DNA from: Ecdyonurus torrentis
Lineage: Eukaryota > Arthropoda > Insecta > Ephemeroptera > Heptageniidae
Length of the DNA: 64,000 nt
Direction of reading: 5' to 3'
NCBI GenBank assembly: GCA_949318235.1
Contig: OX439135.1
Coordinates: 24,010,957 to 24,074,956 of the forward strand
The translations under genes were made by a program, and so were the position numbers. This document shows, piece after piece, positions 13,040-33,944 of this stretch; position 1 is the stretch's first letter, and each line of letters opens with the position of its first letter. Under the pieces are notes generated by a model. The model was not told the DNA's origin. It did no database searches and worked only from the letters and a program-made list of their open reading frames with translations.

Positions 13040-13281
13040 AAACAAACAAACAATTAATTATTACTACAGACTACAGAGCAGCAATGAGTAAATTTTTTTT
13101 CAGAAAATAAAAAAAAAGTAAAAAATTGCAAAATTTAATAGCAAATAAATATAAAAATATTGGCAATATAAATAAATAAATGAACAAATAAACAAACAAA
13201 CAATTAATTATTAATTCAGCGGGAATGAGCGATTTTTTTTTTTCAAAAAAAATAATAAAAAATTGCAAAATTTGATGACAA
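13040..13281 (+). repeat. Tandem duplication of about 140 bp just 5' of the HARBI1-like gene
   Basis: Two adjacent units share AACAAACAAACAAACAATTA, ATTATTA, a CAG-AATGAG core, TTTTTTTTTCA and AAAAATTGCAAAATTTGAT-type bases. The second unit ends about 55 bp before the start codon at 13336, so it may lie in the promoter or 5' UTR. Confidence 0.7.
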
Positions 13282-13335
13282 AAAGCCATCTAGTGAGAAG
13301 AATGTAAACTAAACTTCTCCAGCTGATTAGGAACC

Positions 13336-21921
<8,586 letters not shown>

Positions 21922-22013
21922 ACTTCTTCTTCTTCTTCTTTTTTTTTTTTTTTTTCGTTTTTTTTTTTTTTTTTTCCCCCTCTTAGCGATTGACCTCTGG
22001 TAACAAAACTTAT

Positions 22014-22019
<6 letters not shown>

Positions 22020-22046
<27 letters not shown>

Positions 22047-22299
22047 GTAATTTTTATAATTAGTTTGTATTGCCTTCAATAGCATGTGCACCAAATTTCA
22101 AATCGATTTTTCCATCAGTTATGTGAAAAAAAATAATATGGTGAGCATAATATGACGTTTTATATTTCCCATGTTATTTTTTCCCACATAGCTGATAGAC
22201 AAATCAATTTGAAATTTGGTACCCATGCTATTGAAGGCATTACACACTTATGCTAAAATAATAATAAAACTATCGAGAGAAAAAAAAAAACTATTAAGC

Positions 22300-22325
<26 letters not shown>
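22020..22325. repeat. Palindromic element 3' of the HARBI1-like gene
   Basis: TTGCCTTCAATAGCATG (22067 onward) pairs with CATGCTATTGAAGGCA (to about 22243). CCAAATTTCAAATCGATTT pairs with AAATCAATTTGAAATTTGG. Poly-T at the left and poly-A at the right extend the symmetry. It may sit in the 3' UTR. Confidence 0.8.
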
Positions 22326-22330
<5 letters not shown>

Positions 22331-22383
22331 AGTCACATTTGATGTCAATTTAGATCTAACAACCAACTTGTCCTTTTAAACAC

Positions 22384-22789
22384 ATTAAACTAAATATGGG
22401 ACCTTTGAAACTGATGCTAATTTTCACCAAGCCCCAAATGTAACCATACAAGAGAGCACTAAATAACTCAATTATGCGATCTGCGTAATTTTATTACCAT
22501 GACGTAATTCTGAGACGTTCTTCAATAGAAAACTGTTGTGCTGGTTGCATAAGGCATATGCCCTTCTACGGCGCCTTTTTTTTTTTAATTGATATTATTA
22601 ACATATTTGGGTTGAAATAAGTGAAAAGATGCCTGGCTCTAAACATGTATGATTTATGTATTTATATAAAATAATATCCTTTGAAACTGATATTTCATAA
22701 AATTGGGGTTTAAGACTAATTCATGTATTTTTTTGTAAGTCCCATCTCGTGAGTGATTTTGTAAAATAAACCGCAATGTTGCTAAGCAT

Positions 22790-22790
<1 letters not shown>
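22384..22790 (+). repeat. Highly diverged MITE family B copy
   Basis: GGGACCTTTGAAACTGATG, AAGCCCCAAATGTAACC, CAAGAGAGC, a broken ATGACGTAATTCTGAGA site and TTGTGCTGGTTGCATAA keep the family B order. The 3' part is scrambled. Confidence 0.6.
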
Positions 22791-22825
<35 letters not shown>

Positions 22826-23054
22826 TAATTTACTAAATTTTTTTTTCAATAGCAAAAAGTTGCTTGTTTAAAATATACGAACTGAATTTTGCAATGCAAA
22901 AAAAAATAATAATAATAAATCAGAAAATTAAAAACACGTTTATCGTCGTATTCATCGTATTTTGACGTTATAAGTGTTACTTCATAGCTTAAAAATGAAA
23001 AAATTTATTATACATTATATTTTTTGAAAATAACATGTTAAGATTTACTTATTC

Positions 23055-23086
<32 letters not shown>

Positions 23087-23719
23087 AATATTAATATTTT
23101 TTTATTTCTTAAACACTGTGTGTACAACATATATACATCTAAACTTGCAATATATTAAAAGACATACTCATAAACTTTACATAATTTTATTAATATTATT
23201 GTATTATTATTATTTTGTAAAAGTTAACGTTTTTAATTATATTTTTAAAGTGTTCTGGAATAAATATTTTGGTGAGAATTAAAATTTATAAAAAAGCACG
23301 CAGCTACAAATATTATAAATAAAACTAGAAGTTCATTTCATAATTTTTGTCCGCTTTTTTTTTTTTAATTTTTTTTATTTACTGTTTTTGTGTATTATTA
23401 AAATTTACTAAATCAAACCCTTATTTAATTAAGATTAATTTAGCTCAGACATTAAAATACAAACTGTTGACATAAATAAGTATTGATTTATTTCAGAAAC
23501 TATCATTGTTTGGTAAAATATCATTCATCGTTAAAGTTACCTTTAGACATAAAAGAAAAAAGTAATAAAATTTCTTTTGGTGCTCAAAAAAATGTATTAA
23601 TGTTCTTAAAATTTGCTAGAAGGTATCCTGTACTAAAAATAATAACAATAAAATCGCATCATAATATTACACAATTATAAGTAGGCAATTCGCTTTATAA
23701 TTTCTATTGTAAACCTCAA
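22791..23719. other. AT-rich intergenic DNA, no gene seen
   Basis: Poly-T tracts at 22794-22822 and 23058-23083. A 65-codon frame at 23483-23680 has no recognisable content. Confidence 0.55.
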
Positions 23720-24190
23720 TTCCGTGATGTCATTAATGAGGTAGGTGAATTGAAATTTTTGTTGTTGAGTTTATGATATTTTTGGAAAGAGCTTTAAAAA
23801 TTTTTGAGGCGTTATTTTTTTCTTAGAACGATTGGAGCATGCGAAGTATTTTTAATTAACTTTTGAAAATCGGCCTAGAAAGCCTGTGACGTCATCAGTC
23901 CACTTTTTTCTTGGCAAATACTAATCGTTCAAGGTTCAGTAACCAGTTTAATGAAATCAACTCGTCCTCAGGATTTAAAAAAAACTGGCTACTGAAACTT
24001 CTACGGTCAACACTTTCCGAAATGATGACGTCACAGGCTTTTTAGGTCAATTTTCAAAAATTAATTAAAAATACTTCCCATGCTCCAATCGTTCTAAGAA
24101 AAAATAGCGTCTCAAAATGTTTTAACGCTCTTTTCAAAAATGTCATAAAAAGTGGGGGTTAAAAAAATTTACCTTCCTCATTCCACAAAC
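23720..24190. repeat. Palindromic element family G, about 470 bp
   Basis: The outer arms GAGGTAGGTGAATT and AATTTACCTTCCTC, and the inner arms AGCCTGTGACGTCATC and GATGACGTCACAGGCT, are complementary. The centre is a stem CAGTAACCAGTTT against AAACTGGCTACTG. Two TGACGTCA sites are symmetric about the centre. A truncated second copy opens the window. Confidence 0.85.
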
Positions 24191-25352
24191 TTTTGCCCAC
24201 TATAATTTTTTAACTCTAGTTTGTGATAGCACAAAAGGGGTTAAGGGCCATATTAGGTGTATGTATTAGGTGCCATTTTATGATTAATGTTTATTCCCTT
24301 TAAAGATATTAAAATGTATAAGCCCAGTTTCTAAAATGTATCAGGAGAAAAAAATAAAATAATTTGAATGTGACGTCTAAAAGAATTATTTTTGAATTTG
24401 CGAATGACAAATCAAATGTGTGACGGAATTGCTACAAATATGTCATGATTAAAAATTTATCATTGTATTAGATATTTTATATTAATTTGACAATTTTATA
24501 CTTAATAAATTGTGATTTTATTTACTTAATTACTTATTTTATTATTGTCTTTTTTTACATCATTTATTTGTATATTAAAAACGATTACATTACTAATTTA
24601 CTTTTATAGAGTTTTGACATTTACTAACACTTAAGAATTAATGACATTATTTTCGTTCCTATGTTTGGAGAAAAAAAAAATAAAAACTTTTTATTTTTAT
24701 TTTTATTTTTTCTATTATTATTATTATTTTTTTTTTTTTGAGAAGCATAGTGTAATAAAATGCTGAATATTATTTCATTAAATTTTATTGATAAGAGCTA
24801 TTTTACTTATATTTTACTGTTTGTAAATTACCATGTATTTGTGTTGCATTTTCACTCCCCTTGAATCGAGCTTTGTTAAACACTGATTTCTGTACTTTTT
24901 TTAAAAAAAAGTTTATGTAATATAATTACATATTATAATAAATGTTATTTCAATTAAGTATGTATATTATTTTTCTTTGTCATATTCCATTTTTTAACAC
25001 TATTTACAAAAATAATAAAATAGTTAAAAAATATATATATTTTTTTTTATTTTTAAATCAATAATTTAATAATAATAGATATTTAATTTGATTTGAAAAA
25101 CCTTTTTTCTTTTTTTTTCTTTTTTTTTTAATAAAAAGTACTATTAATAGCAGTAAAGTACAAATCATAAAATAGGGGTATAATTTATTAACCTTAAACA
25201 GGTATTGATTGATATACTATACAATGTCTCCTAATCAAACATTATTATTTAGAATATATGTAAATAAATATATTGATGTATTACAAAATTATGTTGTATA
25301 CTAAAATTTTAAATATTATTTAATGAAAATACTAAAACATCTGTAAAATTAT
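24191..25352. other. AT-rich intergenic DNA, no gene seen
   Basis: Low-complexity T/A runs at 24670-24745 and 25100-25135. Nothing recognised. Confidence 0.55.
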
Positions 25353-25685
25353 TTAAAGAAAGTAGGGGACCGACGTCGGCAGTTAGACTCAAACTTTTCT
25401 CGTCAAAAGATCTGAAATTTTGCACAATGATACTTCACCTTGAGACAATTTTATATAAAAATTTTGAGGGGTCACAGTGCAAATTAATTTTATATGATTT
25501 TTGAAATTTTAAGCCCATAAGGCCCAATGTTAATTTCAATATATATATTTTTTTTTCTGGACGGTGAAACATCATGAAATTTTTATCACGGCTAGGTTCC
25601 CTTAGCTATATACAATGACACCAAATTTATAGACCCACAACACGTCTAGTTTTTGAGATATAAGGTCGGTACCCTACTTCCTTAA
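25353..25685 (+). repeat. MITE family C copy (plus)
   Basis: AGTAGGGGACCGACGTCGGC at the left and AAGGTCGGTACCCTACTTCC then TTAA at the right. The interior has TTTTGCACAATGATACTTC and ATCACGGCTAGG. It is followed by a small hairpin at 25698-25736 (CCAGCC...AAGATC against GATCTTGGCTGG). Confidence 0.9.
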
Positions 25686-25736
25686 TTGATATTTAAACCA
25701 GCCGACAAGATCGAAGTGAGGATCTTGGCTGGACGA

Positions 25737-26326
25737 AAAATGTACACAATTATCGAAGAATTTAAAAAACTAAATAAATAAATAATATTAATATTATAAT
25801 AAATTACAAGAATTTGTCATAATTTTTGTATCTTAAAACGTTAAAATAAACAAAATGTTACTTTTAGTGCCGTGAATCGTCAGAGTTATGTTGTAACTTT
25901 CATAGTTAGAGCGTAGAGAGCAAGCATATATGCACTTACTTGCACAAACAAAAGTGCACGAGGCAGATGCAATTGCAAATCTAGTGTTGCATGTAGGTAA
26001 ACCTTGAAATATATAAGTCAAGGACAAGCAAATCAATCTGTTTTATTTGAAATATATTTTTTTAATTTTGAATTATTTCCATCTCTGACAATTTTAGATG
26101 AAGTAAAAAATAAAGTTTATGAGTTTTGGCACACACGTTTCTAAATTTTCAATATTAATTATACGTATTAATTTTATTTTTTTGACGATGTTGAAGTGAA
26201 AATGTAATTTAGATTCTTAATGGAAGAGGATGGTCTATTTAAAGTTACATTATTTTGGTTTACGAAATTTTTGTACAAAATTTTTTTTTTGAAAAAAGAA
26301 GAAAAAAAACTTGATTTTTGCGCTTG
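25737..26326. other. AT-rich intergenic DNA, no gene seen
   Basis: The 67-codon minus-strand frame at 25833-26036 has no recognisable similarity. No repeat family seen. Confidence 0.5.
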
Positions 26327-26590
26327 AGGTCATATTTAATGCGCTTGGACGCTATATTGGAGTAATGAATAACATTGCTCAGCATAAAGAAAAACTTCAT
26401 ATTTGGTTATTTTCTTTGCAAAATCGCTTCATTTTTTTTTCTTTTTCATTTTTTTTTCTTTGTACTAAATTATTTTTCTCACATACTTGAGATACTAATT
26501 CAACCTATTAACATCAATGCTTTTAAGAGTGACAAAAATGAGTCAAATATGAGTGATGACTGATGACCCAACATTGTTGACTTTAACATG
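26327..26590 (-). repeat. MITE family D copy (minus)
   Basis: GGTCATATTTAATGCGCTTG, CAACATTGCTCAGCATA, CATACTTGAGATACTAATTC, ACATCAATGCTTTTA and CCAACATTGTTGACTTTAAC appear in reverse-family order. The CRE-like site has lost its ends. Confidence 0.8.
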
Positions 26591-27170
26591 AACAAATACT
26601 ATAAATTGGGACAAGTAAAGTTAGTTTTTGAAGATACGAATAAAATTATTCTAATTATTTATTATTATTATAAAATTATTGTGATTAAAATTATTCATAT
26701 TATTCTGTAAATTACTTATACATATAATAATTGTGCCATTTTTGAGAACTTTTTTACTTTTATTATTTTTTTCTTTCAAATTGTGCTAAAAATACATGAA
26801 AAACAACAACAACTTTACTTTTAATTTCTGTAATTGCTAATATGTATTGCATGTTTGCCTGTTCTATTTTTAAGTACGATATTGAGTAATAATTGTTCAG
26901 TTTAGTACATACATGCACGATATACACACGTCATGTCATCCCCCTTCATGTATGACCTTGGCATAATAAGGTCAAGGTCATTGAGTTGATGTATGGTGGT
27001 GTACAGTACAATATTCGAGGAGATCAATTTTTTTTATGAAACCCCCATCGTCACGAGACAATAAAATACCATTACTGCAAAACTTTTAGTTATTTACTTT
27101 TTTTTATTTTCCTTGTATGCGGCAAAAAATTATTTATAGTACTATGATTTTCTTTGAAATATAATAAAGG
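26591..27170. other. AT-rich intergenic DNA, no gene seen
   Basis: A GGTCAAGGTCA direct double half-site lies at 26969-26981, resembling a nuclear-receptor element, in otherwise ordinary DNA. Confidence 0.5.
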
Positions 27171-27178
27171 TCTCTCTG

Positions 27179-27247
<69 letters not shown>
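27171..27247. repeat. (CT)n microsatellite
   Basis: About 75 bp of CT with two GT interruptions at its left end. Confidence 0.95.
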
Positions 27248-27248
<1 letters not shown>

Positions 27249-27394
27249 AGTAGATTTTGATAAATTTACACCAAATCAAATACAATAAATATAGCAAGAG
27301 AATGAACATTGAAAAGCTTTTTTTAAGGCATTGTTTATTTACAAAAGAAAGAAGAAAAGTTAAAAAAAAAAACAACAACGGACACCCCATTATA

Positions 27395-27590
27395 TAGGTC
27401 GTATCCGCATGACGTCATATTTAATGCGCTTGGACGTCATACTAATGAATAACATTCCTCAGCATAGGACAAACGTCGTTTTTGTCTATTTTCATTGGAA
27501 AATCAGTTAATTTTTTGTTAATGTTATTTTTCTCATACTTTCACTATTTCAACGTATAATTATCTTCTAACTTTCAAAATGTCCCATAGT
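27395..27590 (-). repeat. MITE family D, 3' half (minus)
   Basis: TAGGTCGTATCCGCATGACG start, ATTTAATGCGCTTGGACGTC, CAGCATAGGACAAACGTCG, then decay after CATACTT near 27540. The remaining terminus is absent. Confidence 0.75.
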
Positions 27591-27965
27591 TGATTACCAG
27601 TGTGGATAACCAATCAAATTTGGCGCCGGAGAAGTTAAGGGACCCCTAATTTACTATTCTATTTGCATAGTGAGAACGCCATATCCATTGATTTAGCTTT
27701 TATATTTTGTTAATTTTATACAGAAAACTACTGCATTGAGACTGGAAATATTTATAATATGGAAGGGATATACTAGATATTTTACCTGTTTTAAACTAAT
27801 CAAAAAAAATTATACAAATCATAAGTAACATCATATAACATCAAGCTAAAAAAAAAAAATCCCCTATTTATATCGTAAAATGAAATAAATAATTATAAAT
27901 TTTACCTCAAAATACCTTATAATACCTTATAAATTTTACCTCAAAATTTACAAAAGAAAAAAAAA

Positions 27966-28131
27966 ACTATTGACTAATAAAGCATTTTTTTTTTTTGAGG
28001 CCGACTATAAGTGATTTCGGTCACATCCGCTTTCGTTTCTACTTACTACACATGCGCAGTACGTTGAAACGGAAGCGGATGTGAGCGAAATAACTTATAG
28101 TCGGCCTCAAAACGGTTCCTTTATTAGCTAA
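27966..28131. repeat. Palindromic hairpin element, about 165 bp
   Basis: GAGGCCGACTATAAGT and CGGTCACATCCGCTT on the left pair with AAGCGGATGTGAGCG and ACTTATAGTCGGCCTC on the right. The outer words ACTAATAAAG and CTTTATTAGCT extend the symmetry. The loop carries CATGCGCAGTACG. Confidence 0.9.
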
Positions 28132-28886
28132 TCCATATATTTATGCGGTTGAAAAGTAAAATAATTATTTTATAACTTAACAAATAAAAAAAAATGCAAT
28201 TTAACTGCAATTGTCAACAACAAACAAAATAAGAGAAGAAAAAAAAATGTAATTGAATATACACCACTTTTCTTCATTCATACCATACAATAACACAAAA
28301 GATATCTTATATAACTCATAAACGTAATAAGAATAATATACAAAAAAAAAAAGCTACGTAATTAGCATAATATCTCGTTACATTTATATAATAATTTTTC
28401 CTAGCCACACACACACACATATAGTTTCACTTTCATTCACATATATAATGAAAAGATATGATAATATGGTATTATGATATTTTAAAAGTACAATTTACCG
28501 CCTTATTAGATTACAATACGTGTGAGAAGATTTTATAAAATGTTTTCCCATTCATTTAATTTAATATGCATAAAATAATTCAATGAAAATGTTAAGTGAG
28601 GAGATATGAGAGATTGCACTATAGTGGGAGGGGGAGGGAGTAAATAAAGAGTTCAGTGTCCTATATAGCAAATTTTATTTCTATCACGTGATCAATTCAT
28701 GAAATTTTATAGCAGGTACTTTATTTATTATTATTTTTAAATTCCTTTATAGAATCGAAATTAGATTCTGTAGTCTACAGGATCTAATTTCGATTCTATA
28801 CTGTAGTATAAATTTTAAGACGCGTTTGCTAATAAATACTTATCTTATATAAATAAATTGAATAACACTTTTGTCATCAAATAGTC

Positions 28887-28918
<32 letters not shown>

Positions 28919-29916
28919 AACCATTCTTAAAAGTCATTAAGAACACAATTTTTATTGCCTTTATAATCTTAAATTAAAAAAAAAAAAAAATCAATGGAAG
29001 TGAATGTATTTCACGATTTTTATCAATGCATAAAAAACTATATAAAATATAATGTAGTTTTTATTGCATCAAAATTTTGTATTATTGTAAAATTCTCATG
29101 TAAATGGTATTATGTAACTTTGTAACTTGTTTCTGTACTGTGTGTAGTGTGTACCGTACCACCTTGAATGTATTGGATTGGGCACGTAAAACTGCCCGTT
29201 TCTTGGATGGCAATAAAAAAAAATACTTTTCATGAATTTGAATCATGAATTTCACTGAATTTGATATCAGCTCTGAATAATTTTTATAACAAAACTTTCG
29301 GGAATGTGTGTGTGGGGGGGGGGGGGGGGGGGGGGGATGCGAAACCGTATAATAATAATGTATCTATGGAACATCTAATTTACTTTTAGTGGTGACATTG
29401 CGCATTATAATATTTCCTTTTCTTTAAATATTATATAATATATTTATTAAAGAACTAATGTAATTTTATTACAGTTATTATGCTATACTTAATATTTTAT
29501 ACCTTTGCTCATCAACTTTAGTAAAGATTATCCATGGTCAATATTTTAAGTTTGGTTAACATAAATCCTAACCAAACCATTTTTTCTTATTAATCTCATT
29601 ATACCGTTAGGTTCACTATTTTGTAATAATTAGTTAGTGGCTATAATGCAATACCCATAAAACTTCACAGAGGAGCTTATTTAATAAATAAACAAAAGTA
29701 TTAATTGTTTATTTGTTTTTATAATGTATTATGTTAATAATAGAGCAAATAATATTTTAAATTTAATATTTATTTTAAGCTATAACTTTATAATATAGTT
29801 TTACGTGTATTAAAAGATAATAATAATAAAATACAAACAAACTTATTTTAAATCTCAAATTTAATATATTTTACGTATATATTGTATAATTTGTATTACT
29901 TGTGGTGGTGAATTCA
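28132..29916. other. AT-rich intergenic DNA with one palindrome and a G tract
   Basis: 28751-28800 is a near-perfect 49-bp palindrome built on TAGAATCGAAATTAGATTCT. 29317-29336 is an uninterrupted G run of about 20. Poly-T lies at 28887-28912. No gene seen. Confidence 0.65.
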
Positions 29917-30165
29917 ATAGACCAGAAGAAAACATAAACATTTACATCACAAAACACTTGATGGGACTTACATAAATAACTTTAGTTTGTCTCAAAACCC
30001 AACTGTAGCACCATAGAAGTGATCAGAAATTTCAATTTATGCAACCCATACATATTAATACTAATTTAAGCCTGTTTCTGACGCCAGGAACAGAAATTGT
30101 CACTCAAAAATGTTTAATCATTAAAAAGCATAATGTTGTTTTATGTGGTCTATATCTTTAAAAGC
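29917..30165 (-). repeat. MITE family B copy (minus), internally deleted
   Basis: ATAGACCAGAAGAAAACATAAAC, CACAAAACACTTGATGGGAC and GTCTCAAAACCCAACTGTAG (read in pieces) open it. TTTTATGTGGTCTATATC and TTTAAA close it. The GTAGCCCCAC segment is deleted and the CRE-like site is mutated to GACGCCAGG. Confidence 0.85.
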
Positions 30166-31736
30166 TAATTTACTTAAATAAATTACTCTTTAATTGGTAG
30201 GGGATAAAATTAAATGAAGCAAGTAATGTTACTCTTTTACATATTTGAGTTGATAAAAAAAAAAATGATAATAGAGTAAATTTAAAAAATATTTATCTTT
30301 TTGTTCCGAAAAAAGTTTCAATAATATTTTTAAATTTAAAAAGGTTTCTAATTTGCCTAAAATTTGCCTCTAAAATTTAAATTTCCACATTTGCATTTAA
30401 TCTTTAAAGTGAAATTACTTAAATTTTTTATCGTGTTTTCACATATTTAACGTAGCTAAACTTTTAAGTAACATTTCTATCTTCTATCGCGACCGTCAAG
30501 TTTGCAAGATATCAGTCGGTCACCTCCTCCCTTAATCATATTTCATAATAAAAATATTATGAAAAGTTATATATTCTCTAACAATCAAGATAATTATATT
30601 TTCTATTCAGATATTCACGGGATTAAAACAACATTAAAAATGTTTTGCAGTGACTTGATCAATAAAGATAAATAAATATTATTACTTTGGCTTTTACAGC
30701 ATGACAAATTTTACGAGTATGATGGTATCAACGTAAATAGTTAAGTATTTTTTACAGCATGATTGGCCTCACGCCAGAGTTGTTATATACACCTTCAATT
30801 AAAGGCTGCAAATTTTAGGTAAATATAAAAAATAAAAATAAATTTTTTTTTAATTTTTTTTTTTTTTTTTTTTGTACCTGTACTGATAGTCAAAGATAAA
30901 ATAAGCATGTATATGGGGAAAAAAAATACATAAAATTTTTGAATCAGGATTTTTTGGGCTTATTTAAATTCTCGTGTTAATTTCAATGCACGTCCCTTAT
31001 CCAACGATCACGGACCCTGAAATTTTGTAATATAAATATTTGTTGCTAATAATTAAATAATAATAATAACATTTTTTTTTTTTTTTTTTATTCTACTGAC
31101 TTCAAATTCTGAAAAAGGACTCTTAAAATTCAATGTTATTCAAATTTTTAATAAAACTGATACTTTTTTTTTAAGCAGGAAAATTTAGCACACGTTATTA
31201 CAAAATCCAGCTCTACTACAACAGAAATTGCCAATCATGCTGCCCATTTTACAGTTTCTCCTCAGTTAGTAAGGCTGCAAATTTGCTGGAAAAGCGACAT
31301 AATGTATGATGGTCCTGTCCTATCTCATGATTTATATTATATCCATTAGTTTTGAGAACAGTATCCCTTGAAGGGTTGCAGGTTGCATTCTACTGTCCTG
31401 TATTGCAAAATATAACTTGTAAATTTCCAAACGTTTTAGTGCCTTTTGAAAGTAACAATAATTAAATTATGATAAAATATTTAGAACCCGTGACAATCAG
31501 ATTAGAGAGTAAATAATTATTGAATTTAACATAGGCTCTTATGAGACCAAAACTTCAAAAAATTATAATTTAAAATCTAGAATGGTGACCCACCAAATTT
31601 GTATACATTTTTAAAGATACTTTATCATATCAGTGCAAATTTTTAATATTTCTTTCTTTACAACTTTTCAGTCGCATTACCTGATCCGCCTTAAGAATTA
31701 TTAGCGTATTAATATATTTTATCTATTATGAGTATA
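30166..31736. other. AT-rich DNA with decayed family C/C2 fragments
   Basis: 30480-30538 (CAGTCGGTCACCTCCTCCCTTAA) and 31470-31690 (GGCTCTTATGAGACC, GGTGACCCACCAAATTT, GATCCGCCTTAA) look like old C2 fragments. Poly-T lies at 30849-30873 and 31071-31089. No gene seen. Confidence 0.55.
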
Positions 31737-32028
31737 GGGTGTATGCATTCATGTTAAAGTCGGCGCCATGTTGGATAACTCAATAACATGAGTGACATTG
31801 GAAAATAAATCATTTTGACAGTTTAAAACAACTGCAATATATTTGATAGCATTGCTGCTGTAAATATGTTGAATTAGTATCTCAAGTATGTGAGATAAAT
31901 AGCAATAACAAAAAATGAACCTAAGAAAATTGGCTTAAGGCTTAAAGGAAGTTTGTCCTATGTTCAGCAATGTTATTCACTACTCCAGTCCAAGCGCATT
32001 ACATATGGCGTCATCCGGATGCACCCTT
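31737..32028 (+). repeat. MITE family D copy (plus)
   Basis: Starts GGGTGTATGCATTCATG and ends GTCATCCGGATGCACCCTT. All family words are present. The CRE-like site is mutated to ATGGCGTCATC. TATA precedes the left end. Confidence 0.88.
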
Positions 32029-32530
32029 CATAAAAATTAAAATATTAATCGGTATACAGAAACAATTTATAATATAACAATATTTATATAAGAATAAATG
32101 CAATACATTTCAAGCAATAAAAATATACACATTCACTTTTTATTAATTGTAATAAATTACTATTATATATGATATTATTATTATTACAAATTATAATTTT
32201 ATAATATATCATAATTCAAACGTATGTTATATATGAATGACATCACCAATGCTGATAAAATATATAATGATTTAAACAAACTGCCCGCTATTATATTATT
32301 ATTGTGTATATTGTATCTCGTTTATATTTTATATATCATACACAACATCATTATTTGAAGCTATGACATCATTTTTACATGGACATTAAAATTACACGGA
32401 GAAAAAAATATCTGGTGCTTGCATTAAAAAAAAAAAAAAAAAAAAATTGAAATTAGATAACATAAAAATCTGAATTTATATATGGATAACGATCTGGATT
32501 TTTGGCCTCAGATAATTTTTATTTATTTAA

Positions 32531-32632
32531 AGCCATAGACCACATAAAACAGCATTGAATAAACACGAAAAGGGATCTTCAAAACTATGGTCCCTAGAAG
32601 TGACCGACGTCGGTACCCTACTCCGTTAATAG
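32531..32632 (+). repeat. Chimeric fragment: family B left end joined to family C right end
   Basis: TTTAAAGCCATAGACCACAT through GGGATCTTCAAAACT is the 5' end of family B. It is followed at once by GTGACCGACGTCGGTACCC and TACTCCGTTAA, a terminus of family C. Both ends retain a TTAA tetranucleotide. Confidence 0.8.
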
Positions 32633-32638
32633 AGTCTA

Positions 32639-32930
32639 TATATGCATTCATGTTAAAGTCGACGCTATGTTGGATAACTCAATAACATGGGTGACATATA
32701 GGAAAAAAATCATTTTGCCAGTTTAAAAACACTATACAATATTTTTGAGAGCATTGATGCTGTAAAAGTGTTGAATTAGTATCTCAAGCATGTGAGAAAA
32801 ATAGCAATAACATAAAACTAACCCAAAGAAAATTGGCTTAAACAAAGTTTATCCTATGCTGAGCAATGTTATGCACTACTCCAGTATGGCCTCCAAGCGC
32901 AATAAATATGACGTCATCTGCATACACCCT
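32639..32930 (+). repeat. MITE family D copy (plus)
   Basis: TATGCATTCATGTTAAAGTC start, GAGAGCATTGATGCTG, TATCCTATGCTGAGCAATG, TATGACGTCATCTGCATACA and CCCT end. It begins seven bases after the B/C chimera. Confidence 0.88.
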
Positions 32931-33675
32931 TATTTATTTATTGAAATTTTTAAAAATTAAACTTATCCTTTTATGTGATAAAAAAAATCTTGAAAAGATA
33001 AATGCACACACGTTAAAAACAATAATAAAAAAAAAACTATTCAAATTTCTATTTAAAAAAGCACAGCTTGCAAACGAAGGAAAAAAAATTAAAAAAAGGA
33101 ACTCTAATAAATCACATTACATCCCACATTATAATATATCATGACGTCATAATCTCGTAGGAATAAAATTTTAAATGGAAAGAAAAAAAAAAAAAAAACT
33201 ATACAATCGCAGTTCTTTGTCTAAATAATATAAATTTTTCTGTGTTGACGCGATCATATCATATAAACAACTTTCTGCATACAACATTTACATATAAACA
33301 TCTCCAGTGTTTGGTGCTGAATTTTAATATATTGTATCTGGACACTGGAAAAAAAAAGAAGTAGCTACTTAAATATCTTGTCAACTTACTTTCTTAATAA
33401 TAATTAACGGCTTTTATTGGGCGAAATCAGGCGTACAACTTCTCAATTTAACCCAACTGTTTTACAGTACAGTTAGTTACAATATTTGTTAGTAGTATTA
33501 ACATATAACGTACAAATTATTTTAAATAATCTTATTGATAATTTTTAATTGTGATTAGTTAGTTTATATACTTAAATTTTAATTTAATTTAACAATATTT
33601 TTATATATTAAATAGGTTAATATATATAATAGGTTATATATATTAAATATATAATTAAATATATACAGTATATTG
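32931..33675. other. AT-rich DNA with one family H repeat
   Basis: 33413-33492 is the inverted counterpart of 9842-9926. A TGACGTCA site lies at 33143. A 92-codon frame at 32866-33144 overlaps the D copy and has no recognisable content. Confidence 0.6.
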
Positions 33676-33944
33676 ATAATTACCATACCTTATTATCCAT
33701 GAATTAGACACCATCACGTTGATTTTGTATTTATTTTCATTTATTTTTATTTTAGCGGTTATTTCACGCATCTGACGTCACAATGTACCGATGGAGTCGT
33801 GATAGGGTTAAAAAAACTTGAGGTGACTGTAATTGGCGGCGGTACATTGTGACGTCAGATACGTGAAATAACCATCAAAAAGAAAATAAATACAAAATCA
33901 ACGTGTTGGTGTCTAATTCATGGATAATATGGTATGGTAATTAT
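33676..33944. repeat. Palindromic element, about 270 bp, with two CRE-like sites
   Basis: ATAATTACCATACCTTATT and ATCCATGAATTAGACACCA on the left pair with the right end. GCATCTGACGTCACAATGTA pairs with TACATTGTGACGTCAGATAC. The roughly 45-bp centre is unpaired. Confidence 0.9.

Noticed and set aside
26969..26981. GGTCAAGGTCA nuclear-receptor-like direct repeat
   Set aside because: A single short motif with no gene nearby. Expected occasionally by chance, so it is not called as a regulatory site.
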